This document shows, piece after piece, positions 44,501 through 56,500 of a stretch of 64,000 bases of DNA. The notes beneath the pieces were generated by a model. That model saw nothing but the letters and a program-made list of their open reading frames with translations. It did not search any database and had not been told where the DNA came from. Numbering within the stretch: position 1 is the stretch's first letter; every line of letters begins with the position of its first letter. The stretch is from positions 1,987,795 to 2,051,794 of the forward strand of contig NW_025336401.1 of the NCBI RefSeq assembly GCF_004798865.1. The letters run 5' to 3'. The position numbers were made by a program, and so were the translations under genes. Source of the stretch: Varanus komodoensis (taxonomy: Eukaryota > Chordata > Lepidosauria > Squamata > Varanidae).

Positions 44501-47500
44501 GAGCGATGCGGTTCCTCAATCGAAGGAACGTGTCCCAGAGTTCACAATTTGGGGAAAGTGTGGGAAAAATATGTGGAAGGATTACACGGACATGATTGGC
44601 ACATGAAGGCATGTAACAAACCTCCTCTCAGACTCTGCCTTCCTCGCAGTCCTATGTAGTCAGAGCCTGAAGGCCTCTCTCTTGACCCCGAAGGGGAGTT
44701 CCGAGGGCAGAAAATTCTGTGCGCGTCATCACGTGTTTCAGTTTCCCTCTGGGCTTGCATGCATTTGTGCCAAGGGAAGGAGAAGTGAAAGAGTCCTCTT
44801 GTGTCTTAGCTTTCCAACTTTCCCCCCATTTTGGTCATGCATCACTTATCCAAAAATAGCCCTCTTTTGTGGAATTCAAGGCAGACAATGCAACTGAAAG
44901 TCAGAATCATAGCAATATCAAAAAAGCTGTTCCAATCCTGGAAGCAGCTGCGTCAGATTCCCCCAGATTTTCTTTGCCTCTTTGTAAACAGCCAGATTTT
45001 CCCTGGGCACCAGCATGGCATCCCGGAGTGTCAGGGCCACAAAAAAGGTCCCTGTTCTTTTGCCCACCTTTTGAAGCTCGGACGGCAGGATGGCAGGGGC
45101 AGGATCTCAGATGCTGGGCGGGGGGCTGGGCAGGCCGGCCTGGGAGTTGGTAGTCCTTAAAGCAGTTGGGCCCCCCCACCCCGTTTGTTAAACTGGGGGG
45201 AGGCTAGTGGAAAAGATGCATTTCCTGTGCCCAGCCAGCTCGCTCTCCCCCTCCATATTTCTTTATTTCTCTACTTCTTTCTTAGAGGCTAGATTTCTCT
45301 GGAATGGAGCCAGACGTGAAACCTTTTGAGGAAAAATGCAGCCAGTCCTTCCTGGTGAGATGCCATTCCTTGACGTTCAACCTCCTCGCCCACCCAAACG
45401 ACCAGTCTGGGGACCCACCTACAAACGTACGTACCACCAAGTGTTTTTGTTGTTACTGGAGAACCTTTGAAAATTATTTGTTGAATAATCCAGTTGACCG
45501 GTTTTTCTTTATTTAAATTTTTATTTTCTGCCCTTTAGCATTTGTGCTCAGAACAGATGACTAGAAGCATGTATGTGCTTTTTGACCCAAGCTTTTAGGG
45601 CAAGGTACATAACAAAGTGCAAACCATGAAACCGTGAATGAAAACAGACACAATGCGACCAAGAGAAAATGGGCGGCAGAGCAAAAACACCTCATCACAT
45701 AGAAACCAGCAGCAGAATTAAGTACTAAAAGTGCTAAAGCAATTATTGAAATGCCTGGGAGAATTAAGAGGTCTTGGCCTCACACCAGAAAGACCATAAT
45801 GTGGGCACCAGGCAAGTTTCTCTGGGAAAATCATTCTGCAGGTGGGGTGCCACCCCTGAAAAGACTGTGCCTCTTGTGTTCACCCACCTCACCTCATTTG
45901 TCAGGAGCACCTGGACAAGGATATAAGATAACCACCTGGAAGGAAAAATTGAAGATATAATGTAACAATCTTCCCCCCCCAAAAAAATCATACTGTGACA
46001 GAGAAATCAAGCAAAAATAACAGATTTTTAAAAATCTTTACAATCTTTTCAGCACCAGGCAAAACAGTCCTCTTCTCCAGACATTTCAGTAATTGATTTT
46101 ATACTTGGGTATTATTTATACTGGTTTTACCTTTAATATATTTTCTTATCAATATCTGACCTCAGCTTTGTTTTACTGTAGGCTGTTTTTATTATTGTTA
46201 TTTTATGTAATATTGTAATCTGCTTGGAGAGTCTTCGGACCAGTATAGTGAAATATAAGTTGAATAAATAAAAAAAGTTGAATAAATGGAAAAATCACAG
46301 ATAGGAGGGACAGCTGCTTTTGCAGTAGAGTGTGTGGAAAGATCTCGGAGTCGTCGCTGGCTGCAGCATAAGTACAATTCTGGAGCAGGACGTGGCTGCG
46401 GAAAAGGCAAATGCCATTTCAGGTCCCGTCGAGAAGAGTCTAGTTTCAGAGTCATGGGACCTGATAGCCACCCCCTGTTCTGCATGGGGCAGACTTCACC
46501 TTGAATCCTGTGCCCGGTTCCGGACACCACACTTCACATGTTACAAAGGATTCAGGCAAATTTCAGTGATTTCCAAGAAGGGCAGCAAGCATAAAACAAG
46601 GGAGCAGAAACAAAGCTCTGTGAGGGAAGCGGGAGGGAACTGGGTGCGTTTGGCCCAGGGAAGAAAAAACACAGAGAAGGCACGATAACAATTTTCAAGT
46701 ACCGGGGTTGTTGCAGAAGAGGGCCGAAACCTGTGCTCTGTAATCCAGGGCTGTGAGACACCAAATTAAATTAAGCAACAGGAACGTAGATTTGCTGAAC
46801 TTCAGGGAAAATGCCCCCATGGTCCAAGCAGCCAGACGATGGAGCCAGCTGCCCGGGGGGTCGGGAGGGCTGCCCGCTCGGGAGGTTGCCCAGCATTGCG
46901 TGGGCAGCCGCCCACAATGGATTCCTGTCAAATACCCATCATTCCGATATTTTATAAGTGCATTTCTACGAACAGGTTCAAAATAGAGACCTTCCTTCCT
47001 ATGTCCAGGTGGAACCATTTTTCCTCAGCCTCGCGCTCTTTGATTTGAAAAGCGGTTGCAAAATTTCGGCCGATTTCCACGTAGACCTGAATGCTGCAGC
47101 CATTCGGGAGATGCTGGCGGATAGTTCGTCTCTGGGCTCCGGAAGTAATACCGCAAAGAGCCACTTCCTTCCCGGACTTCCTGAGTCTCACCTGCTCTTC
47201 ATAAAGCAGGTGAGCAGCTGCGGATCTGGGGCAGCAAGCGTAACCCCGTGGGACCGATGAGATCTGAGCTAGAGTGGAGGACCAAGGATGAGACCTCGGG
47301 CTTGTAGGGACTGCTTGGAGAAAGTGTCGGCCTGGTTCTCAGCAGCTGTGCAAAAGGCAAGCTGCAAGCTGAACAGACTTAGGAAGGGCACTCAAAATGA
47401 ATGGCCAGGTCATCCTGCCTGGAGGCAAGGCAAGGGTGCAGCCGTAGCGTGCTGTCTGCAGTTCTGGTCCCCGGACCTAAAACAGGATATTGCAGGGTTA

Positions 47501-50500
47501 GATAAATCTGCGGAAAGGGGCAGCTAAGCTGAGCCTGTTCAAGAAAAATGGCAATCTCCGGGGCTGCTTAGCTCAGAAAAAGGGCAAGTGAGGGGAGATA
47601 CGGAAGGAGGACCCGGAATGGTGCCCGGTATGAGGAAAAGGGATAAGGAGACACTTTTTGCCGCCTCCTGTAGTATTAGCAGCCGATGGGATCATCCCAT
47701 GGTGTTGCTTGGTGAAGGATTCAGGACATCCAGGAAGATCCGTCTGTACGGCACTCAGCATCCAGTTGTGGAATTCATGCCTGCGACTGGTAGTGCTTGC
47801 CACCACGTTGGATGGCTGTCCATCTCTCGGTAAGGCTATGGGGCAACATCTGTGTGATGATACAGGATCCGCCCAGGAGGCGCTGGGCATTAGGAAGCTT
47901 TGGTGACTAACTTGCTAGTTTGTTAGGGCTTACTCACAGTCTTGCAACTTTCTTGCAGCATGTGTGTCTGTGTCTGTTGAGTGTGTGTGTGTGCATGGCT
48001 GCATATTCAGCCATATCCAGCACCACTGCTCCAAACATGCTTCTGCATGATTGGCACCTACCGAAAGCTGCCGTGCCCCCTTCCGCCTTTCCCTCTTTAA
48101 CCAGTTTTCCGTGGAGGGAAGGAAGGTAGAAGCCTCTCGACAAAGCAAGAGGCCTGCTGGTGCAAGAGGCTGCCGCCTGCTCCACCCAAGCCTGGCCGTA
48201 TCCGAGGCAATGGGCAGCACAGCAGCACACCAGAGGCCCTCTCGGGATGTGCCCGAAGGGTGGCGTGGCATGGCGTGGCGATCCACTTGCTTCTTCCTTC
48301 CTCGTGGGGAATTGAGCAGTGTCTCCCCACGTTGCTGCCGCCTCCTCCTGCATAAGGCGTGGCACTTCGTGGAGTCGCCCGACCAAATCGATTTGTTTCC
48401 TTTGCATTTGTTGCAATCTGCGCAAGCCACCTTTCCGGATTGAGTGCGCCCAAAGCTGTAAATGAAATAGAGTCTCTCCCATGCGCAGCTTCTTGCGCCG
48501 CTGCTCCGTTCAAAGGGCTTTACGGCCTCTGACATTCTGCTCATCTTTTGCACAAAGGGCGTCTTCTCCGTATCCAACCCGCACCCCGAAATTTTTCTGG
48601 TCGCCCGGGTGGAGAAGGTCCTACAGGGAAGCATCACGCACTGTGCGGAGCCCTACATTAAGAGCTCGGACCCCGCGAAGGTATGCCCAACCGCACCCGG
48701 TGGAACTGCTCATTGAAATGTCACCCCGCTTTGCCCCGCTGTGCGAGAGAACGATCTGGGGGTATAGAGGGAATGCTGGATGGCGTGGCAGATGTGCTCA
48801 GTGGTCCGAGGGGAGCATAGACTTGCGCCTCCGGCATGATGGGTTCTCTCTTGGAAACCATCCTCTGCTTGATGATGCTTGCTGGCGAGACCTCATTTGC
48901 CTTGCTCCGAACATCCAGACCGAGCCGGTCCATGTGTGTCCCGTTTCCTACCCTGCAGACCGCACAGAAGGTCCACAAGGCTGCAAAGCTGGTGTGCAGT
49001 CGCCTCGGACGATACAGGATGCCGTTTGCTTGGGCCGCGCGGTGAGTGTGCCCTGCTGCAGAGCTTCGTGGCTGCTGGTGCCTGAGCATCCTGGGAAGGG
49101 GCAGAGCTGGGAGCTGGGCCACGCCACACCTGCCGAAGAGAGGCAGTGCCTGGAGGGTCAAGATGGGGGCAGTTGCTCCTCCCACTGAGTTGGCCACCAG
49201 CCAAGGTCCCACAGCCCAGCAGGGCCTCACCGGTGGAGGCCACCTGGACACGCTTCTCTTCCCCAGCATGGCAGCCTGCATGGCTGCTCTGGCCGGGGCC
49301 GTGGCGGTGGGGAGGTGTTGTGGCCCGCTCGCTCCCGGCTCTCAGTCTGCTGAGCAGGTGGGTGGTGGCCAGAATCAGGAACGGAGGAAGAGCGGCTGGC
49401 GAAGGCGGTGCTGAGAAGGTCAGCCCAGTGAGGAGGGGAGGAGCAGAGGAGGGTGCCTTGCCCGGCACGGGTGGCTTGTGGCCGTCCCACCCACCACGGA
49501 AAGGTGGTCCCGGCCAGGTTCTCCCAGCCTGAGAAGTCCGCCCCCCTAGGCACCAAGCCATGGTATTTTGGGCTGGGTGGGACCAGAAGCTGGGAGAACA
49601 CCCCGAATCGTGTTTTTGTTTGCTCTCCTTGTTTGGCGCCTCTAAAAAAACGTGTGAAGGCCCCTGGCAAAAGGCGCACGTTTGCATCTCCACCAAGGAG
49701 AGGGTGATGCTGTCTCCTCTGGATGCCCCTTTTTGCTGTGGGCGCTGAGCCAAACTCCCCTCTGCCGCGGTTCTGTCCCAGCAGACGATTGTGGAAGATG
49801 CCAAACCTTTTGTCACACGATCCTTTGGCCTGGAGAGGAAAAAGCGTGCCTGACCAATAAATGTCAGAGCCTGCGGAAGGGGCAAGCTTGGAAGGGTGAT
49901 GTCAGCGGATGTCCAGCGTCCCCCATGCCTCCATTTCCACTGGGCCTTCAGGCACCAGCTCCTGGCCTTGAGCAGCTTGGTTCTAAGAGCAGGTCCTCGC
50001 GGAGCCACACAACTCTCTGCAGGCACTGAATGGCTCCCCGGGGGCGGTGCGCTTCCTGGAGTGCCCGCGGCAGCAGGGAGCAGGCCCACCTCTCCAAACA
50101 TGCGGCATCCTGAACGTCTTAAGGGTTACCCCCTTCCCACTGCAGCCGGGAGCTGCTCCCTGGTTGCCCTCCGCCTCGCAGCTACTCCCGTGGAGGGTTG
50201 CACAGTTGGTAACTTTCATGTGGGGGGGGGGTCCCAGTAGTGGTGGGGGACGTGACCGGAGAGGGAGGGCTTCAGCCTTCCCCAGGCACTGTGATCCTGG
50301 TCAAAACCGGGGCACAGGGGCTTCCTTTATTCCAAGCAAACCCAGAGGGATCTGCATGCTGCGCTGTTCACGTAATGCATAGCCTGACCCTTGAGCTTTT
50401 GGACAGGTGGAATGAGCAGCGTTTTCCACCCAGGGGAAACACTTTCCTTTTCGGCGGCTTGGCCGGATCCCAGCCGGGGGGGGGGGGGGTCAGGACTTTG

Positions 50501-53500
50501 GGCAGCATGACTTCTGGGGCATCCGTCAGTAACTTTCATTTTCTCGTATCCACTGCGAATGCAGTTTGGTGGGATTATTAAGGACAGACCTGACCTCTAG
50601 TGGTTAGCAAATGGAAATGTCACCCTAAGCAACATTTGACAGGAACTCGGAGGTTCTTGCCTTGGTGGAACCGCAAGAAACAGGCCAAGCGTCTTTCCGG
50701 ATCAGACCCCACCCTTGAGGATCCCCTTTCCCAAACTGTGCAGCTAGGGATGTGCAGGGCACTGGGCTCAGCCCCATTCACACTTCCCAAATCAAGCACG
50801 GATTGGGAGGTGATCTGTAGTCCACATCTGTAGTCAACACATTTCCCAAGCAAACAGAGAGATTTGTGGATCCAAAAACACACCTGGCAGCACGCATGCT
50901 TTTTAATAATGCATGGGAAAAGTGGGTCCTTCTGAGAAATGTGCACAAATGCACTTGGAGCGAGGGAAGAAGAATGCTTATGTTTCAAAGATGCATACAG
51001 CCGAGATGTACATTTGAAAAATGCATGAAAATACACTTGGGTTTTCATGCAGAAAGAAAAACACAAAGGTTGCCATTGAGTTGGGGTGAGCTTGGAGAGG
51101 GTACTCAGAGAGCCTCAGTGAGCTCTGTTTTTGCCGATCCGCATCTCCCTGAGTGTAAGAGACTTGGCGTTCTGCACTCAGAAGCAACAACTCCAGGAGC
51201 TTCTTTCTGTCTGTTCACCCCACGTTTTGCAGTTTTCCTAAGTCTTCATTTTGCAGAAATCTCCCAGGGTAGGCAACTGGATGTTCTGAACTGTAGCTCC
51301 CACCAAATGCAGCCCCCATGGCCAGTGGAAAGAGATTCCAGAAGCTGAAGCCCAAAAGTCCTGGCCCCATCTGCGCTCAGCCGGGTCCTCGTTCAGACAG
51401 CCTTCTTTCCAAAGCATGAGGCCTCAGCCATGTCGGCCTTTTCTTACAGCGAGGTTGGCTCTTGGGGCTTTTGTGTGAACCTGACAAAGCCTCCAGAAGC
51501 CGACACGGGCTCAGAGACGGTCCTCGCATGTAAAATTTTTTCTCCCCAGGCCTGTCTTCAAAGACTCACAGGGCACCTTAGATCTCGAAGGGAAATTCTC
51601 TCCCCTGTACAAGCAGGACAGCAGCAAGCTCTCGACTGAGGACCTCCTGAAGCTGCTAGCGGAATATAAGAAGTAAGCACACTGCAGGGACAGCTGCAGC
51701 CCATCCCCAAGCAGTGGGGGGCAGGAGAAAATCTTGGGGCAGGGCAGCCCGGAAGAGGCTTCCATCCTGGCGCCATTACCCCAAGTTGCACTGTTTAATG
51801 CGAGTGGTGAAGGGAGAGCATTTCGGAACATGCGGGAACATCGTTGCAGTCAGAGCCCGGGAGTGCAGCGCCCCGCTGAGCAAGCTTCCCGTGGGTGACC
51901 TAGGCCTTGTCCCAGAGAATTCGTTTCTCTTGGCCGCACCGTTTCTGGCTCACGTGACGGGACGCTCTTCCAGGCCAGGAAGATCCCCGCGTGTCACAGT
52001 CTCGCTCACAGAGAAGGCCAGGCCCACCTGACCATCCTCAGACTGCTAGTCCGTGTGGTGAGGGTGCTCCGTCCATCACAGAGGGCCCCACTGGACGCAG
52101 CACAGCCCAGCCAAGGGCTGACACCCTGTCGAGAACGAGCTCTTTGTTTTTGTGGGGTTGCGAATGAAATGAAACAAAAGGGCCGAGCTCCCTGGTGGAT
52201 CGAGCCCTGCGGTCGCCCCCCAGACGGGTCTCCCCAGCCACCGCAACGCAAAGCCAGTCGTTTCCTGCAGGGTAAAGAACACCTGCTGGACCTCGACTCT
52301 TGCCTGCGCTCACATGTGAGACCAAACTGCGGTTCAGCGTTCACCGAGCGAACATCCATGTGCTCACACCTTTCTCCTGGCCCCGTCCTCGTCGGCACTC
52401 GGGTTCAATCACATGCTTCCTAAATGGCAGAGCTGTGAGCAGGAAGTCGGCAGCTGGCTCTCAGCACCAAAGGGGTGTGGGCACCGGGAGGAGAGAGCTC
52501 TGGGGGCGCCCCCAGGTCAATGTTTACATACATTTCTCAGGAAATTGACCTGTAATGTGGCTTGTGTGACTAGCATTATCCTTGCCCTCCAGGCCAGCCT
52601 TGCTGAACCTGGTGCCCTCCAGGATGTTGGACTGCAGTTCCCATGGACTCCCACACTGCCTGGGAATCATGGGAGTGGTGATCCATCTGGAGGCCAACAG
52701 GTTAGGGGAGCCCCCAAGCTCCAGAGTGCAAAACAGCGTGTAATGATTTACTTTTGCCTTGGCTTCAAGCGCAGCCCTCGTGGCTGCTGGCAGAGCAACC
52801 TGCCCAATTCCTTTCTGTTGCGATGGGCCTCCCTCTCGCGCGGCATGGGCCTCCTCCCAGGCAGACCTGCTGCTCTAGCATTTCCTCACACAAGGCTTTA
52901 TTGCCTGGCCCTCACCTCCACCCACCCGGACTTACCCTCCTCGTTCCTCAGGCCTTGATCTGCGACTGCAGTTTGCTGACAGTCCAGGACCCCTTCACCT
53001 CCACTGTGTGAACCCAGATCCCCAGCAAAGCTATACAGTGGTCACGCATGCTCTGGCACCTTTTCCCAGTGCGCGCACAACAATCCCCAGCTTGGTCGCC
53101 TTGTGTCTTCTTTATGGCTTTCTTTCTCCTTTTCTTCAGACCAGAAAAGACAAAGCTGCAGGTGATCCCTGGGCAACTAAATATCGCACTGCAGTGTGTC
53201 CCGCTGGACTTCTCAAGTAAGGAACTGGACTGTTTACTGATTCAGCATCTGCCTCTTCCTTTTGGGTTTTCCCAGTATTCACAGAGTTACCTGTTGCTGA
53301 GCCACAGATAATAAAGACATTGCTGGAAGAGACCCGCTTTTCCCTGGGGCCTTGACCATCATTTATGTGTGCCAGAGGTAATGCTGAACCATGGTTAATG
53401 CAAGCCATGATCTGCACTTCCTCTGAGCCTCTTCCAGGGCAGGGAGCCAACCCTGGTTCCTCAGTCCTCTTCTGATCACAACAGCTATGAGAACTCTCCA

Positions 53501-56500
53501 AGATCTTGGTTAGGCATAATGCCTGACCGTGGTTCAGGAGAATAAATCCTGGGGAATTCTTACTCACTTTCTCCTGGTCACTCTAGCACATAACAGCCTG
53601 ACAGGATCAGGCCAACCCTTCTAGTCCAGTACTCACACGGTAGCCAGCCCCGTGAGTGGTTGTAACAGTAGCAGCATCAAAGGAGCCAGCTGCCCATGTG
53701 AGCGATCCACATGGCCTGCGCCGGGACTAAATTAATACTGCGATGGCTGGACTGCACATATCGTTACTCCTTTGTATTCTGTAAAAAATACAGCACCAAA
53801 TAATGTTGCTGAAACGTGAGCTGCCGGGCAAGCAAAAGCGCTCCCTCCCACAGCAGCCTTTCCCGGTGTTTCTTATTTGCCCCTTTCATCGCTCTTAGGG
53901 TTGCTCAGCAGCGAAACCTTCGCTGTAGTTTGTGGCCTTCACAGAGTGAAGGTGGCGCCCCAGGTGTCTTGCCAGGCGTTCTTGCGCCTCTGATGGCCCC
54001 AGGCCGAAAGCTCCCTTTCCTTCTCGGCTGCGACTTCTGCCTGTCGGACGCCAAGGTTTGCTTCCTCTCCAGACTGCGTCACGGCCTCTTACGTGCCCAT
54101 CAAGCCCTTTGAGGTGCCGGAGCAGGGCGACGGCATTGCTGTCGAGGTGGAAGAGTTTGTCCCCAGGGCTGTGAAGTACTGCTATCCGTTCAGCATCTAC
54201 AAAAACCAACTCTACGTCTACCCTTTGCATTTAAAGTACGACAGCCAGAAAACGTTTGCCAAGGTAAGCGTCAACCTGCTTCTGGCTATTCAAGGTTTGG
54301 GGCCATGAGTCCACAGAACAACAAAAAATGGCTCATTTTCCCTCCATGGATTTGTCCCGTCCTCTTTTAAAGCTGCTCAGCTCCCGTTCACACTGGCAGC
54401 CGGTGCTGCATCTCGTGGGAATGAATTCCATAGTGGAACTTTGGCCTGGGTGAAGGAGTCCTTCCTTTGAGCGGTCCGAATTCTCCCACCAACTGGCTTT
54501 ATGGGATGACTCCACTGAGGTCTAGTGTGATGCGAGAACCTCCACACCACACACAGTTGAAGTCGCACTGGGATGTGGGAGTCTGTTTTCCCCTCTTCTG
54601 GCCAAGGCAGGCTGGGCAGACCCAGGTTCTGCATTCTCGTGACACAGGCAGATGTGTGTTTGGTGCTGAGTTGAACCTCCGCGCACCTCATTTGTCCTCC
54701 CCAAAAGGCTCCATCGCTGAAACGGATCGTGTGTGGAGGGAGTCACAGGGGCCACCTTCGCCCATGACTGGCCCTTGTGTGCGAGCGCGCTCTTCAGGAG
54801 TGACGGATGAGCCTGCCGGAAGCCCCGCTGGGGTGGCCAGGAGCCCTGTGGGCAACCCCTTGGCTGCCCTGGCCGCAGTGGAAAGGATCCAGCCCTGAGG
54901 CTACGCTCTGTGCAGTGGTGCCTCGGCTCACGAACTTAATGCATTCCACGATTCTGGTCGCAACCCGAATTGGTCGCGAGCCAAGTCAAATGTCCCCATA
55001 AGGTTCAATGTAAATAAGGTTAATCCATTCTTTACCATAGTTTTGTTATACATAAAGGACAGCATATAAAAGTTATAAATAAATAAATGCATTTTTTAAA
55101 CCACAAAAATGTGAGCCAGTTCCCCGGGGTGCGAGCCAAGCCGCGGCCGCCTCGCCGAACCTGGGGGTGGACGGGCTCCCACGCCTCCATGGCGGCCTTC
55201 TCAGGGCAAGCTGCCAAGCGGCCGCCATGCTTCTTCCCCCCCGTGGCAGGGAGAGGGGGGAGGCTCCCCACTCAGCCAGCCGCGGGCCGGACCCTCGCCT
55301 TCCCCCCACGCCCGCCTCTCCGGCCTCCCACTCCCAGAGCCGGCCGGTGCCTGCGAGGGGGCCTGCCTGCCTGCCTGCCTTCCTCCGGCTCGGAAGGCCT
55401 CAGCGGAGGCGAGTGCGCCTCATGGCGGCCCCTCCTGGTGGGTGGGGAGGAGTTTGGCGTTGTTCGTGGTCATCACCCGATGTGGAGTTGGCGAACGGAG
55501 GCAATTTTTTTTCGAAATTTTTGTTTGTGAACCAATTTGGTCGTGAACTGAGGCGACTGTGAACCACAGTACCACTGTGCTCCTCTTGGCAAGGCCCTGA
55601 ACCCTTTGCTCATGAAACTGCCTGTGAATCCCCATATTTATTTTGCTGCCATGTTATTAGGACTCCTGAACAAAAATGTATTTGTTTTGAGAAAGGACAT
55701 CCTGCCCTTCCAGCCACAACAGTTATAATGATCCAACAACTTTCTCAGAAATATAAACAATAATGATTCCAAAAACCTGAAAAACTAGAGTCAGGAGCAG
55801 TGAATGAAAACCTTGGAAAGACAACAAAAGGCCTGCCTTTTAAAAGTTGCAGGGACACCGCCAGGCACAAGGTGGACCACTGGGCCTTGTCGGTGGGCAC
55901 CCGGGTTCCAGTTCGGGTGAGGTTGAGAAACCACTGAGCTGGAGGGCATTATTTCTGAGTCCCTCCCCTTTCCCTCCTCCTGTTGCAATTCCAGGCAAGG
56001 AACATCGCTGTCCGTGTGGAATTCAGAGACTCCGACGAAGGGGGCCATGCAGCTTTGAAGGTGACTTCCCCGGCAGTGCCAAACCTGGGCTGTGGGTGGA
56101 GCCGTCGGGGTGGCAGGCGGCTTTCCTTGGGAAGGGGACATCCGCCGGGGCTGGCTGGTCCCGGGAGTAGCAGTACCAACCAGGACGGGTCTCTAGGGGC
56201 CAGCCCCTAAGGAGCAGCTGGGCATGCCACAGTTTGAAAGTACGCATGTCAGACCTGGCCGGAGACGGCTGCCAAGAGGTCCTTTCCAGAAGGCAAGGAA
56301 GTCCACAGATGGCCACCGGTGGCTTCTTCTGAAACCCGAAGATGGCGGACCTTCTTGGGATCTGGGCCTCTAAGGGAGAACATACCACGGCTGCGGCCTC
56401 TGAGAAGAGGGGCGCTTGCCAATGATCTGCCCGCTCCCTCTTGGCCAGGGCAGGGACACAAGCCGTCCGGTAGCTGAAGGTCTTTGGCTCGGCGGCATTA

